The notes under the pieces are model-generated. The model saw only the letters and a list, made by a program, of their open reading frames with translations, did no database searches and was not told the origin of the DNA. From Amycolatopsis xylanica (GTDB lineage Bacteria > Actinomycetota > Actinomycetes > Mycobacteriales > Pseudonocardiaceae): 64,000 nucleotides of DNA. Numbering within the stretch: position 1 is the first letter of the stretch; each line of letters begins with the position of its first letter. Of this stretch, positions 17,644 through 26,704 are shown one piece after another. The DNA is taken from positions 1 to 64,000 of the forward strand of contig NZ_FNON01000015.1 of assembly GCF_900107045.1 (NCBI RefSeq), given 5' to 3'. The position numbers were made by a program, and so were the translations under genes.

Positions 17644-19239
17644 ATGAAGATGCGGTTCAGCCGCCAGATCCTGCTGCTGCAGGTCGGCGTTGTCGTGCTG
17701 ATGCTCGGCCTCGGCCTCGCGCTGGTCACCTGGCAGCTGCGGACGACGCTCAACGAGCAATACGGCCAACGCGCGCTGGCGATCGCGCGGTCGGTCGCGG
17801 TCGATCCGGTGGTGATCGCCGAGGTGGCAGCGAAACGCCCCGGCGGCGAACTCGAGCGCCGGTCGAAAGACGTCACTTCGCGAACGGATTCCCTGTTCGT
17901 GGTGATCACCGACGATCAGGAGATCCGGCTCGCCCATCCCGACGAAAAGCTGATCGGGCAACGGGTGAGCACCTCCGCCAAGGAGGCTCTCGCGGGCAAC
18001 GACGTGGTCAGCGCGGTGCAGGAGGGAACCCGAGGGCTGTCGGTACGCAGCAAGACGCCGATCAGGACGGCGGAGGGACGCGTGGTCGGCGAGGTCAGCG
18101 TTGGCTTCACGGTCGCCGATCCGACTGAGGACTTCAACCGGCTTTTGACGACCACTTTGCTGTTCGCGGGCGGGGCGTTGCTGCTGGGCGTCGGCGCGTC
18201 GGCGTTGCTGAACCGGCGCCTGCGCCGGGTCACACATGGCCTTGAGCCGCAAGAACTCTCGGAGCTGCTGTACGAACGCGAGGCCGTGCTGCATGGGATC
18301 GGCGAGGGCGTGCTCGCGGTCGACGCCTCGAACCGCGTGTCCGTGCGCAACGAGGAAGCCGAACGCCTGCTGAGCATTTCACTTCCGCTCAACGCCGAAC
18401 TGTCCTCATTGGACCTCTCACCGCGGTTGCGCAAGGCGCTCGACGAGGGCCTGCCCGTGGACAACCTCCTCGCCGTGGCCGGTAACCGGGTGCTCGTGAT
18501 CAATTCACGGGCGGTCGTCAGGGACGATCACGTGATCGGCACCGTGCTGACCTTCCGCGACCGCACCGACCTCGACACGCTCAGCCGCGAGCTCGACGGC
18601 ATCCGCGCGCTCTCCGACGGCCTGCGCGCGCAGCGGCACGAGTTCTCCAACCGGCTGCACACGTTGTCCGGCCTGCTGCAGCTCGGGCACACCAGCGAGG
18701 CCGTCGAGTACCTGCAGACGATCACCGAGTCGGCCGGGAACATCTCGACCGAGGCCAGCGAGGCGGTGTCCGACCCGTACTTGCAGGCGCTGCTGGTCGC
18801 GAAAACCGAACAGGCACAGGAAAAGGGCATGACACTGCGCGTCTCGGACGACTCGTGGGTACCCGCGTCGGTGACCGATCCGGTCGCCGTCAACACGGTC
18901 GTCGGCAATCTCGTCGACAACGCACTGCACGCGGCGCGGATGGGTCCGCGGCGGCCTGCCACGGTCGAGATCGCGCTGCTCGCGGACGGCGACACCCTGC
19001 ATGTGTCCGTTGTGGACAGTGGGCCCGGCGTCGCGCCCGAGCTGCGTGACCGGCTGTTCGACGAGGGCGTCTCGACGAAACTCAGCCCCGGGCATGGGCT
19101 CGGGCTGGCGCTGGCGAGGCAGGCGGCACGGGCGCGGGGCGGTGACGTCTGGCTCGCGAATCCGGGTGACGAGGAGAGCGGGGCGTTGTTCGTCGCGGCT
19201 TTGCCGGGCATGCTGAGCACGGGGAGGGCAGAGGGATGA
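17644..19239 (+). CDS. CitA/DcuS-type sensor histidine kinase
   Basis: A 531-aa kinase with TM1 at about residues 8-28, an extracytoplasmic PAS-like (sCache/PASP) domain of about 130 residues, TM2 near residues 165-190, a cytoplasmic PAS, then the Spo0B-like helix LRAQRHEFSNRLHTLSGLLQLG with the phospho-His, and an HATPase with NLVDNA and SGPGVAPELRD. CitA/DcuS kinases sense carboxylates outside the cell. It overlaps its regulator gene by 4 nt. Divergence from the NitT/TauT importer suggests it controls uptake of that importer's substrate. Confidence 0.9.
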   Translation: MKMRFSRQILLLQVGVVVLMLGLGLALVTWQLRTTLNEQYGQRALAIARSVAVDPVVIAEVAAKRPGGELERRSKDVTSRTDSLFVVITDDQEIRLAHPDEKLIGQRVSTSAKEALAGNDVVSAVQEGTRGLSVRSKTPIRTAEGRVVGEVSVGFTVADPTEDFNRLLTTTLLFAGGALLLGVGASALLNRRLRRVTHGLEPQELSELLYEREAVLHGIGEGVLAVDASNRVSVRNEEAERLLSISLPLNAELSSLDLSPRLRKALDEGLPVDNLLAVAGNRVLVINSRAVVRDDHVIGTVLTFRDRTDLDTLSRELDGIRALSDGLRAQRHEFSNRLHTLSGLLQLGHTSEAVEYLQTITESAGNISTEASEAVSDPYLQALLVAKTEQAQEKGMTLRVSDDSWVPASVTDPVAVNTVVGNLVDNALHAARMGPRRPATVEIALLADGDTLHVSVVDSGPGVAPELRDRLFDEGVSTKLSPGHGLGLALARQAARARGGDVWLANPGDEESGALFVAALPGMLSTGRAEG

Positions 19240-19895
19240 TCCGAACTTTGATCGTGGACGACGATTTCCGGGTCGCCGGCGTGCACGCCGGGTTCGTCGA
19301 AGAGGTGCCGGGCTTCGCCGTCGTCGGCACCGCGCACACCGCGGCCGAGGCCAGGGCCCGCGTCCGCGAGCTGTCGCCCGACCTGATACTGCTCGACGTC
19401 TACCTGCCCGACGAGTCCGGTCTCGTCCTGCTGCCCGAGCTGCAGACCGACACGATCGTGCTGTCGGCGGCCACGGACGGTAAGTCGATCCGGCGCGCGA
19501 TCGGCGCCGGCGCGTTGAACTACTTGATCAAACCGTTCACCACACGCCAGCTTTCGGAACGGCTGCGCAGTTACGCGCGTTATCGCGGACTGCTCACCGA
19601 TGATCGGGTTTTGAATCAGGATGACGTCGACCGCGCGTTTCGCGCACTACACGAGCAGGATCGCGCACTCACGCCGAAAGGTCAGTCGTCCGCGACTTCG
19701 CGGCTGGTCTCGGATCAGCTCCGTAATGCCGCACAGCCGTTGTCCGCGGCCGAAGTCGCGAACGAACTCGGCATGGCGCGCGCGACGGCCCAGCGGTATC
19801 TGACCGCACTGGCGGAATCAGGTTCGGTCGAGATGCGGCTGCGCTACGGCGCGACCGGCAGGCCGGAACACGAGTACAGCTGGAAAGACGCTTAG
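19236..19895 (+). CDS. CitB/DcuR-family response regulator
   Basis: A 219-aa regulator whose receiver has VDDDFRVAGVHA and the phospho-Asp in LILLDVYLPD. Lys appears in NYLIKPF. The C-terminal HTH (QPLSAAEVANELGMARATAQRYLTALAESG) is the CitT/DcuR type. The ATG start overlaps the kinase stop (ATGA), so the two are co-translated. Likely targets are its own operon or the divergent ABC importer. Confidence 0.9.
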   Translation: MIRTLIVDDDFRVAGVHAGFVEEVPGFAVVGTAHTAAEARARVRELSPDLILLDVYLPDESGLVLLPELQTDTIVLSAATDGKSIRRAIGAGALNYLIKPFTTRQLSERLRSYARYRGLLTDDRVLNQDDVDRAFRALHEQDRALTPKGQSSATSRLVSDQLRNAAQPLSAAEVANELGMARATAQRYLTALAESGSVEMRLRYGATGRPEHEYSWKDA

Positions 19896-20473
19896 CCGCG
19901 AGTGATCGTGACCTTCACGAACTGGTCGACGTACTGCTGCATGAACTCCTCGACCGGGTCCTTCTGCTTGGTGGGCTTCGGGAGGTCGATCCGGGGCGAC
20001 GGCGCGGTCGAGGTCGACTTGGCCGGCTTCTTCGAGGTCGCCGGCGTGCGGGTTTGCTTCTGCCCGGCGGGCTTCTTCGCCACCGGAACCGGCGCGGGGC
20101 CGGGGTTCGGCGGCTGCTCGACCTGCACCGGAACCGGGGCGGGTGGCTGCTCGGCGGCCCGCTCCTGGATCTCGACCGGCACGGGCGCGGCGGTCTGCGT
20201 CTCGGGCCCGTCGAAGGCGCCGCCGGTGATCCAGCCGGTCATCACCAGCGCGACCGCGGTGCAGGTGCCGAGCCAGGTCTTGATCCGGCGCTGGATGACG
20301 ACCGACTTGGGTCGTAGATCCCAGTCCTTGTCATGCTGCTCACTGCCGTCCAGCGGGGAGCGGCCGATCACGGTGCGGCGGCGCTGCGGCAGGCTCGCCG
20401 CGACGATCCCCGTCCGGTCGAGCAACTCGACCTCGGGCACGGTCGTCGTGCCGCGCGGAGCGGTGCGCACCAT
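19892..20473 (-). CDS. Single-pass membrane protein with Pro-rich extracytoplasmic part, function unknown
   Basis: 193 aa. The first 60 residues are cytoplasmic and basic (LPQRRRTVIGRSPLDGS). One hydrophobic segment follows (TWLGTCTAVALVMTGWITGG), then a low-complexity region rich in Pro, Val, Lys and Thr, and a C-terminal EEFMQQYVDQFVKVTITRG. Start ATG 20473 has GGAGG 7 nt upstream. The gene converges with the CitB regulator (4-nt overlap of ends). No family was recognised. Confidence 0.7.
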   Translation of the reverse strand: MVRTAPRGTTTVPEVELLDRTGIVAASLPQRRRTVIGRSPLDGSEQHDKDWDLRPKSVVIQRRIKTWLGTCTAVALVMTGWITGGAFDGPETQTAAPVPVEIQERAAEQPPAPVPVQVEQPPNPGPAPVPVAKKPAGQKQTRTPATSKKPAKSTSTAPSPRIDLPKPTKQKDPVEEFMQQYVDQFVKVTITRG

Positions 20474-20545
20474 TGAAGAACCTCCGGCTTTTGTCGCAGA
20501 CGTCTGCATTCTGGTGGGTTTTCCACCGGCGTGGCGAAAGTTGAC

Positions 20546-21919
20546 TCAATCGGGTGACTGCCAGCCCTCTTCGAGTTTGCCCAGCGGTGTCACCGGCGCC
20601 TCACCGTACAGCCATTCGCGCGCGATGCGATGCCAGTTCCCGCGTGCGTACAACTGGCCGAGCAGGCCGAAGGTGTACAGCTCGACGCGGCGCGCGAAGA
20701 GGTGCGCTGGCGGAAGGTGCTGCCAGCGCAGTTTCCGGAAATGGGCCGAGCGCGGGTCGATCGACGCGATGAACGCGTCGGTCGCCAGCTCGGGTGTGAC
20801 GGCGATCTCCTCGTCGTCGAGGTACCAGCCGACGGCGTCGCGGATGTAGGCGAGCATGACGTCCGGTTCGATCAAATCCGGATCGGGGAAGACACCGATG
20901 CCGTCGAGCAACGCGTGCACGTCCCGCGCACGGCCTTCGCTCGCCGCGCGCAGCACCTCGAGTTCAACGTGGACGTCCTCTTCGGGCATCGTCTTGAACA
21001 GTCCGAAGTCGAGGAACGCGACCCGGCCATCCGGGCAGAGCAGCAGGTTTCCGGGATGCGGGTCGCCGGGAAAGCGGTGCTTCCGGTACAGGGAGCCACA
21101 ATAGAAGCGGTAGGCGATCTCGGCGACGCGGTCGCGCACGTCCTGCGGCTCGCGCTGGATCTCGGCGAATCCCGCGCCCTCGACGAATTCCGTGACCAGC
21201 ACATGTTCCCCGCAAAGCTCGGGCACGCTGTCCGGCACGACGATGAACGGGTGCCCTCGGAAGGCGGCGGCGACCTCGGCCTGTGTTTCGGCCTCACGGC
21301 GGTAGTCGAGTTCTTCGATGATGCGCGTGCTGATCTCGTCCGTCATCGGCCCGGCTTCGAGTCCTGGCAGCAGTTTCTTCGAAAATCTGAGGAACAACGC
21401 CAGATTCTTCAGGTCCGCGCGGACCGCGGTGGCGATTCCCGGGTATTGCACCTTCACCGCGACGACACGGCCGTCCGCTAATTCCGCGCGGTAGACCTGG
21501 CCGATGGAAGCGGCCGCGATCGGGGTCTCGTCGAACTTCGCGAAGGCGTCGCCGAGTGGCTTTCCGAGGTCACTCTCGATTACTGAGCGCATCCCGCTGA
21601 ACGACACAGGCGGTGCTTGATCACGCAATGCGGCCAGTTTTCGCTGGAAATCGGCACGCGCGTCCTCCGGCACGATCCCGATGTCGATCACGGAGAGCAT
21701 TTGGCCCAGCTTCATCGCCGCGCCTTTCATGCTGCCGAGCATGTTGACGATCTGATCTGCGGCTTCGAGCGCGCGGCGCTCGAGAATGCGCGTGCGCTCT
21801 GGCTCGGAACGCCCTAGTGTGCTGGCTTTCGTGCCCATCTGACGCGCGGCCTGGCCCGCGGCGAACACCCCGAGCCTGCCCGTGCGGGCAAAACGGGACG
21901 TCGGGATCTCACTCGGCAT
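20546..21919 (-). CDS. ABC1/AarF (UbiB) family atypical kinase
   Basis: 457 aa. Hallmarks are the N-terminal KxGQ-type motif in MKGAAMKLGQMLS, the Ala-rich loop replacing the P-loop (AAASIGQVYRAELADG), VAVKVQYPG, DPHPGNLL and the metal-binding FLDFGLFK. UbiB/ADCK proteins are ATPases or kinases implicated in quinone and isoprenoid lipid biology; the actinobacterial members are poorly defined. Start ATG 21919 has GGAGG 6 nt upstream. It is divergent from a TetR gene, with a small inverted repeat between them. Confidence 0.88.
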   Translation of the reverse strand: MPSEIPTSRFARTGRLGVFAAGQAARQMGTKASTLGRSEPERTRILERRALEAADQIVNMLGSMKGAAMKLGQMLSVIDIGIVPEDARADFQRKLAALRDQAPPVSFSGMRSVIESDLGKPLGDAFAKFDETPIAAASIGQVYRAELADGRVVAVKVQYPGIATAVRADLKNLALFLRFSKKLLPGLEAGPMTDEISTRIIEELDYRREAETQAEVAAAFRGHPFIVVPDSVPELCGEHVLVTEFVEGAGFAEIQREPQDVRDRVAEIAYRFYCGSLYRKHRFPGDPHPGNLLLCPDGRVAFLDFGLFKTMPEEDVHVELEVLRAASEGRARDVHALLDGIGVFPDPDLIEPDVMLAYIRDAVGWYLDDEEIAVTPELATDAFIASIDPRSAHFRKLRWQHLPPAHLFARRVELYTFGLLGQLYARGNWHRIAREWLYGEAPVTPLGKLEEGWQSPD

Positions 21920-21931
21920 CGACAACCTCCG

Positions 21932-21947
21932 GTTACTCAACAGTAAC
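21932..21947. promoter_or_regulatory. Candidate TetR operator GTTACT-CAAC-AGTAAC
   Basis: A perfect 6-bp inverted repeat with a 4-nt spacer lies in the 77-bp gap between the AarF-type gene and the divergent TetR gene. Its position fits an operator of the TetR protein encoded at 21997. Confidence 0.4.
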
Positions 21948-21996
21948 ACTAGATAAGCGTTCCGTAATAGGAGATATCCCGTAGGCTCCCTCCCCG

Positions 21997-22665
21997 ATGG
22001 AATCCCCGCACGTATCCGGTACGGCGAAGCCAAAGGCACGCCGCGGGCGTCCACCTGAGCAAGGACTCGCGGAACGCCGGCGCCGCCAGCTCGTCGAATC
22101 CGCCTGCGCGGTGTTCGCCTCGCGTGGTTACGAAGCCGCGAGTATCTCGGACGTCGCGAAGCACGCGGGCGTCGGCCAAGGCACCGTATACCGGTACTTC
22201 GAAAGCAAACGCACGTTGCTGGACCATGTGCTGGACCACAGTGTCGAGCGCATGCTGGACGCGGTCCGGACCGGCGCGACCCATGAACGCCCGCATTCGC
22301 TGGAAGAGTTCACCGCGCAGGTTCGTTCGATCGCCGAACGACTATTCGAGCTGATCGAAGCGGAACCGGACTTGATCAAGCTGGTGGTCGTCGAGGCCAC
22401 CGCGATCGACGACGAGCTCAAAGCCAGGCTCGTCGGCTTGGAGAACACGCTCACCATGATGATGGCGTCCTATTTGGACCATGGCGTGCGCGAAGGCTGG
22501 CTGCGCAAGGGACTCGACAGCCGCTGGGCCGCGCACGCGATGAACTCCCTGCTGGTACCGGGCTTCTTGCTGGCACTACGCGGCGAAGCCACCCCGGAAA
22601 GACGCGCCAGATACGTCGACGCGCTCGTATCCTTCATCGTGTACGGAATGCGCGGCCCCCGATGA
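21997..22665 (+). CDS. TetR family regulator
   Basis: 222 aa. It has a basic N-terminus and the TetR HTH (RRQLVESACAVFASRGYEAASISDVAKHAGVGQGTVYRYFESKRTLL), followed by a helical ligand domain. TAGGCT lies 9 nt before the ATG and no clear Shine-Dalgarno is present. The ORF overlaps the next TetR gene by 4 nt, so the two regulators are co-translated. It is probably autoregulatory and a repressor of the divergent AarF-type gene. Confidence 0.9.
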   Translation: MESPHVSGTAKPKARRGRPPEQGLAERRRRQLVESACAVFASRGYEAASISDVAKHAGVGQGTVYRYFESKRTLLDHVLDHSVERMLDAVRTGATHERPHSLEEFTAQVRSIAERLFELIEAEPDLIKLVVVEATAIDDELKARLVGLENTLTMMMASYLDHGVREGWLRKGLDSRWAAHAMNSLLVPGFLLALRGEATPERRARYVDALVSFIVYGMRGPR

Positions 22666-23267
22666 CCGACAGAGCGGCGGCTCGCAGCGAAGAACTGATC
22701 GCGGCCGCGTACAAGGTCTTCTCCACCCAGGGCTACCGCACGACCGGCGTCGCCGACATCGTGCGCGAGGCAGGCGTCAGCCACGGGACGTTCTACAACT
22801 ACTACGACAGCAAACGCCACATCCTCGACGCGGTGCTCGACCACGCGGTCGGCAAGATCATCATCGGCGTCATCGGCTCGGACGCCCCCACCGAAGCGAC
22901 TTCGCTGGACGAGCTGTCCGACCAGTTCCGCGCGATCCTCACCCGGCTTTTCTCGGTCATCGAAGCGCAGCCCGGCCTGATCGAGTTCCTCATGCTGGAC
23001 GCGCCCGCAATCGACAGCGAGATGATCACGCGCCTGCTCGAGCTGACGTCGTCGTTCAGCACGCTGGCCATGAGCTATCTCGAGAACGGGGTCCGGCGGG
23101 GGTTCCTCGATCCGCATTTGGACACCAAGATCGCCGGGGAAAGCCTGCTGGCGCTGATGATCTCGGCCGTGGTGTCGACGATGGGCGGCTCGCTGCGGCC
23201 TGCTGAGCGCGATGCGCAGATCGAAGCGCTGGTGGAGTTCGCGTATCACGGCATGGCCGCCGTCTAG
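22662..23267 (+). CDS. TetR family regulator
   Basis: 201 aa. The HTH is EELIAAAYKVFSTQGYRTTGVADIVREAGVSHGTFYNYYDSKRHIL. The C-terminal region aligns in pattern with the preceding TetR (VIEAQPGLIEFLMLDAPAID versus LIEAEPDLIKLVVVEATAID), so the pair probably arose by duplication. It is translationally coupled to the upstream gene through ATGA and converges on the acyl-CoA ligase operon. Confidence 0.9.
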   Translation: MTDRAAARSEELIAAAYKVFSTQGYRTTGVADIVREAGVSHGTFYNYYDSKRHILDAVLDHAVGKIIIGVIGSDAPTEATSLDELSDQFRAILTRLFSVIEAQPGLIEFLMLDAPAIDSEMITRLLELTSSFSTLAMSYLENGVRRGFLDPHLDTKIAGESLLALMISAVVSTMGGSLRPAERDAQIEALVEFAYHGMAAV

Positions 23268-23269
23268 GG

Positions 23270-23315
23270 GTCGTGAGTGGTACGGCCGGTTCTAACCGGT
23301 CAAAACACTCACGAC
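23270..23315. repeat. 46-nt palindromic intergenic element, copy 2
   Basis: Starts GTCGTGAGTGGTACGGCCGG and ends AACACTCACGAC, with mismatches between the arms (GTAC/AAAA region). It lies between convergent TetR and acyl-CoA ligase genes. Its right arm supplies the TGA stop (23309-23311, complement) of the ligase gene. Confidence 0.8.
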
Positions 23316-24895
23316 TCTTGGAGGAGGCGCTTGACGATCTTGCCGGTCGCATTGCGAGGCAACTCCGAGCGGAAGAGGATCTCCCGGGGAACCTTGTACC
23401 CGGCCAGGTTTTCCTTGACGTACTGCCGAAGGTCGGACTCGGTGAGCGGCGAGTTCTCAGCGAGCACGACAAAGGCACGCAGGCGCTGGCCGAATTTTTC
23501 GTCGGGCACGCCGATGGCCGCGGCCTCCACCACCGCCGGGTGGCGGTCGAGCAGGTCCTCAACCTCCTGCGGGAACACGTTCTCGCCGCCGGAGACGATC
23601 ATGTCGTCGTCGCGGCCCTGGAGGTAGAGCCTGCCCTCGGCGTCGAAGTAGCCGACGTCGCCCGTGGACATCAAGCCGGACAAGGACAACTTGGTCTCGC
23701 CGCTGGTGTAGCCCTCGAACAGCGCGCCGCTCGCGACGAAGATGCGGCCGGTCACGCCCTGCGAGACCTCGGCGCCGTCGTCGTCGAGGAGCTTGACGAT
23801 CGTGCCGCGGGCGGGGCGTCCGGCCGTGTCGGGGGCGACGCGCAGGTCGGCGGGGGTCGCGATGGAGACGAGGGCGACCTCGGTGGAGCCGTAGATGTTG
23901 TAAAGCGTGTGGCCGAACTGGGTCATCCACTCCAAGGCGAGATCGCCGGGCAGCGCGGAACCCGCCGCGGCCACGACCTCCAGGCCGGACAGGTCGTAGG
24001 CACGCAGGACGGCACGGGGCAGGTCCAGGATCCGGCGCAGCATCACGGGGACCGGGACCAGCACCGAGGCGCGATGAGACGCCAGGTCGGCCAGCGTGGT
24101 CTCGGGGTCGAACTTGCGGCGGACGATCTGGGTCGCGCCGAGTTGCAGGCCCAGCAGGAGGAAGGCCAGGCCCCAGGTGTGGAACATCGGCGCGGCCACG
24201 ACGTAGGACGACTTGCGGCGCAACGGGATTCGCTCGATCAGGCCGGCCACCGGGTCCAGCGAGTCGGCCTTCCTGGCCACGCCCTTGGGGGCGCCGGTCG
24301 TGCCCGAGGTCAGGATCACCACCTGTCCGGCGCGCGAGGGCATGGGGACGTAGCCGTCGAAGTTGTCCTGGATCAGCTCGTCGAGCGTCGGTTCGGGGAC
24401 GCGCTCGTCGTGCCACGCCACGAACCTCGGGCGGTCGCCGGAGCCGATCAGCGCCTCGAACTCGTGGTCGTAAATGACCGCGTCGGCGCGCTCGCGGTCG
24501 AGCACGTCGGCGAGCTGCGGGCCGGCGAAGGCCGTGTTGAGGAGCAATGCGTCGGCGCCGAGCTTGCCCAGTGCGGCCAGTGCGTCGACGAAGCCCCTGT
24601 GGTTGCGGCACATCACCGCCACTCTGCTGCCCGCGCGGATGTCGTGCGCCGACAGTGCCGCCGCCAATGCCGAAGAACGCCTGTCCAAGTCTACAAAGGA
24701 CAGTGTGCCGCGCTCGTCGATCAGCGCCGCGCGCTCGCCGTGCTGGATGGCGGCGGCCGCGACCAGCGTCGCGGGTGACATGCCCCAGCGCAGCGCGGCG
24801 ACGCCGATGCGCAGCGCCTTGTCGGGCCGCATCGGCCTGGCGACGCCGCCGCGGGCGAGGATGCCGACATTGACCAGTTCGTGCAGAAGGTTCAC
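23309..24895 (-). CDS. Acyl-CoA synthetase (AMP-binding, FadD-like)
   Basis: A 528-aa adenylate-forming enzyme with P-loop ILTSGTTGAPKG, YGSTEVALVS, the hinge region TGDVGYFDAEGRLYLQGRDDDMIVSGGENVFP and the catalytic Lys in PRNATGKIVKRLL. It activates a fatty or other carboxylic acid to its CoA ester. The GTG start overlaps the TetR stop (GTGA), so it is the third gene of the esterase-TetR-ligase operon. That operon faces the mce operon, as fadD5 accompanies mce1 in mycobacteria, so imported lipid is the likely substrate. Confidence 0.9.
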   Translation of the reverse strand: MNLLHELVNVGILARGGVARPMRPDKALRIGVAALRWGMSPATLVAAAAIQHGERAALIDERGTLSFVDLDRRSSALAAALSAHDIRAGSRVAVMCRNHRGFVDALAALGKLGADALLLNTAFAGPQLADVLDRERADAVIYDHEFEALIGSGDRPRFVAWHDERVPEPTLDELIQDNFDGYVPMPSRAGQVVILTSGTTGAPKGVARKADSLDPVAGLIERIPLRRKSSYVVAAPMFHTWGLAFLLLGLQLGATQIVRRKFDPETTLADLASHRASVLVPVPVMLRRILDLPRAVLRAYDLSGLEVVAAAGSALPGDLALEWMTQFGHTLYNIYGSTEVALVSIATPADLRVAPDTAGRPARGTIVKLLDDDGAEVSQGVTGRIFVASGALFEGYTSGETKLSLSGLMSTGDVGYFDAEGRLYLQGRDDDMIVSGGENVFPQEVEDLLDRHPAVVEAAAIGVPDEKFGQRLRAFVVLAENSPLTESDLRQYVKENLAGYKVPREILFRSELPRNATGKIVKRLLQES

Positions 24896-25500
24896 GCGAC
24901 AATCCCATCGAACATGATCTGCATACCCGCTCGGATCCAGCGATCCCGCTCCGTGGCGGGATCTTCCGCCGACAGCAGCGACATCCCGCAGGCGATCATC
25001 ATCCCGTTGAGCGCCTGCGCGGTGATCTCGGTGTCCATGCCCTTGCGCAGGAAGCCCTTCGCGACGCCGTTGCGCAGATACTTCTCGGTGCCGGCGGCCA
25101 TCCCGCGGTAGATCTGCTGGATCATCAGCGTCATCTCCGGGTCCGCGCCCAGCGCCTCGACGAACAGCAGCCTGGTCAGCGCCCGGTCCTCGGCGAACAG
25201 GGTGAACAGCCGCGCGCAGATGTGCTCGGTCTGCGCGCGGTAGTCGGCGAGTGAATTAGTCCTTTGTGGATCGTCCTCGGCCATCACGCTCATCAGTCGC
25301 GCGGCCGCCTCGTTGACGACGTGCACCAGGATGTCGCGTTTGTTCTCGAAATACCGGTAGAACGTGCCATGCCCGATTTGGAGTTCCGCGGCGATGTCGG
25401 CGATGCCCGCGGCGTGGTAGCCACGCTGGCTGAACACCTTGAACGCGGCGTCGACGATGTCCCGACGCCGCTGTTCGGCACGCTGCTCCGTGGTGGTCAT
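24892..25500 (-). CDS. TetR family regulator
   Basis: 202 aa with a canonical HTH (RRRDIVDAAFKVFSQRGYHAAGIADIAAELQIGHGTFYRYFENKRDIL) and a helical C-terminal domain. It sits between an esterase and an acyl-CoA ligase with 4-nt overlaps on both sides, so it very likely controls this operon and perhaps the divergent mce operon. A fatty acyl-CoA is a plausible effector. Confidence 0.9.
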   Translation of the reverse strand: MTTTEQRAEQRRRDIVDAAFKVFSQRGYHAAGIADIAAELQIGHGTFYRYFENKRDILVHVVNEAAARLMSVMAEDDPQRTNSLADYRAQTEHICARLFTLFAEDRALTRLLFVEALGADPEMTLMIQQIYRGMAAGTEKYLRNGVAKGFLRKGMDTEITAQALNGMMIACGMSLLSAEDPATERDRWIRAGMQIMFDGIVA

Positions 25501-26546
25501 CCCGCGCTCACCTGGTCATCGTAAGGTTTCGACGCGAGACATGTCGCCCCGCGAGTTGACGTAGTCACCTCCTTGACAAACTCCCCTATCCGGCGGATCG
25601 CCCGGCGTGCTTCGGGCAGGATGTCCGCGCCCGCCTGGAAGACGTGCACCTGCTGCTCCCAGACCTGAAGCTCGCACTCCGAGCCCGCGGCGGCGAGCCG
25701 CTCGGCCATCAGCTCGGCATCGGCCAGCAGCATCTCCGTCGACCCGACCTGGATCAGTGTCGGCGGCATGTCCGCGAGCTCACTGTCCACAGGGCACACA
25801 TGGGGGCCGAGTTGTCCTTCCACCACAATGCGTTCGTTCAGCTCGACGATCAGGTTCAGTGACTGCGGAACCAGGTACGCGTCCGTGTCCGCGTTGGGAT
25901 GCGCGATCTTCCGCGTTGGGTCGATCTCGGTCAGCGGCGAAAGCGCCGCGACACCGGCGGGCCGCGGCAGGTCCAGCTCGGCGACGGCCAGCGCGACCAT
26001 GAACGCCAGATATCCGCCAGCGGAGTCACCGGCGACGACGATCTGGTCTGCCCGGAAACCGTTGGCCAGCAACCACTTGTATCCGTCGACACCATCGGAG
26101 ACGGCCGACGAGATCGGGTTACGCGGCAGCATCCGGTAGTCGACGTTCAACACCGGCGCGTCCGCCGCCGCGGAGATCCGCGAGACCAGGCGCCGATGTG
26201 TGCGCAGTCCACAGCAGACAAAGCCGCCGCCGTGCAGATAGAGCACCACGCGGTCCTGGCTCACGCCGAGCGACTCGACCCATTCGGCGCGGCAGTTCGG
26301 CAGCCGGACCGGCCGCCGGTCGGTGCCCTTGCGCGCGGGCAGCAGCAGGCCCGCGTAGTCGACGAGCCCCCACGGCCAGGAGAACGAGGGATACCGGACC
26401 CCCGCGATGAGCACCGGCCGGACGAAGGTGCGCAGCGCGAGGGCCAAGACTCGCGCTCCGGGGCTTACTCCGTCTACGTGAACTACGCGAGCCTGCGTTT
26501 CCTCCGCGCCCGGACCGTCGTTGACCTCGGGAAAGGGAACACTCAT
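25497..26546 (-). CDS. Alpha/beta hydrolase, hormone-sensitive-lipase-like esterase
   Basis: A 349-aa HSL/LipH-type esterase. It shows the oxyanion motif YLHGGGFVCCG, the nucleophile elbow GDSAGGYLA, an Asp region near GSTEMLLADAE and the catalytic His in QQVHVFQ. ATG 26546 is chosen for GGAGG 8 nt upstream; an in-frame start at 26573 adds nine residues. It is the first gene of the esterase-TetR-ligase operon, consistent with releasing an acyl chain that the ligase then activates. Confidence 0.88.
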   Translation of the reverse strand: MSVPFPEVNDGPGAEETQARVVHVDGVSPGARVLALALRTFVRPVLIAGVRYPSFSWPWGLVDYAGLLLPARKGTDRRPVRLPNCRAEWVESLGVSQDRVVLYLHGGGFVCCGLRTHRRLVSRISAAADAPVLNVDYRMLPRNPISSAVSDGVDGYKWLLANGFRADQIVVAGDSAGGYLAFMVALAVAELDLPRPAGVAALSPLTEIDPTRKIAHPNADTDAYLVPQSLNLIVELNERIVVEGQLGPHVCPVDSELADMPPTLIQVGSTEMLLADAELMAERLAAAGSECELQVWEQQVHVFQAGADILPEARRAIRRIGEFVKEVTTSTRGATCLASKPYDDQVSAG

Positions 26547-26704
26547 CGCTGCCACCTCCGCCGTTGGGGGCATCCAGGTCTGTACAGAATGACGTGTCAG
26601 TCTCTAATGTGCCACTATGACCCAGGACACATTTCGAGCACTGACCACTGAGGTTGCCGACTAGTTGACGATGTGTCAATATCACCGATCCTGGAGGTGA
26701 GCGC
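26547..26704. promoter_or_regulatory. Divergent control region of the esterase and mce operons
   Basis: The 158-bp gap has a near-repeat GACGTGTCAG (26591-26600) / GATGTGTCAA (26670-26679) and an AATGTG...CACATT inverted repeat (26606-26633). These are candidate sites for the TetR encoded at 24892. A good Shine-Dalgarno, TGGAGGTGA, precedes the YrbE start. Confidence 0.4.
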
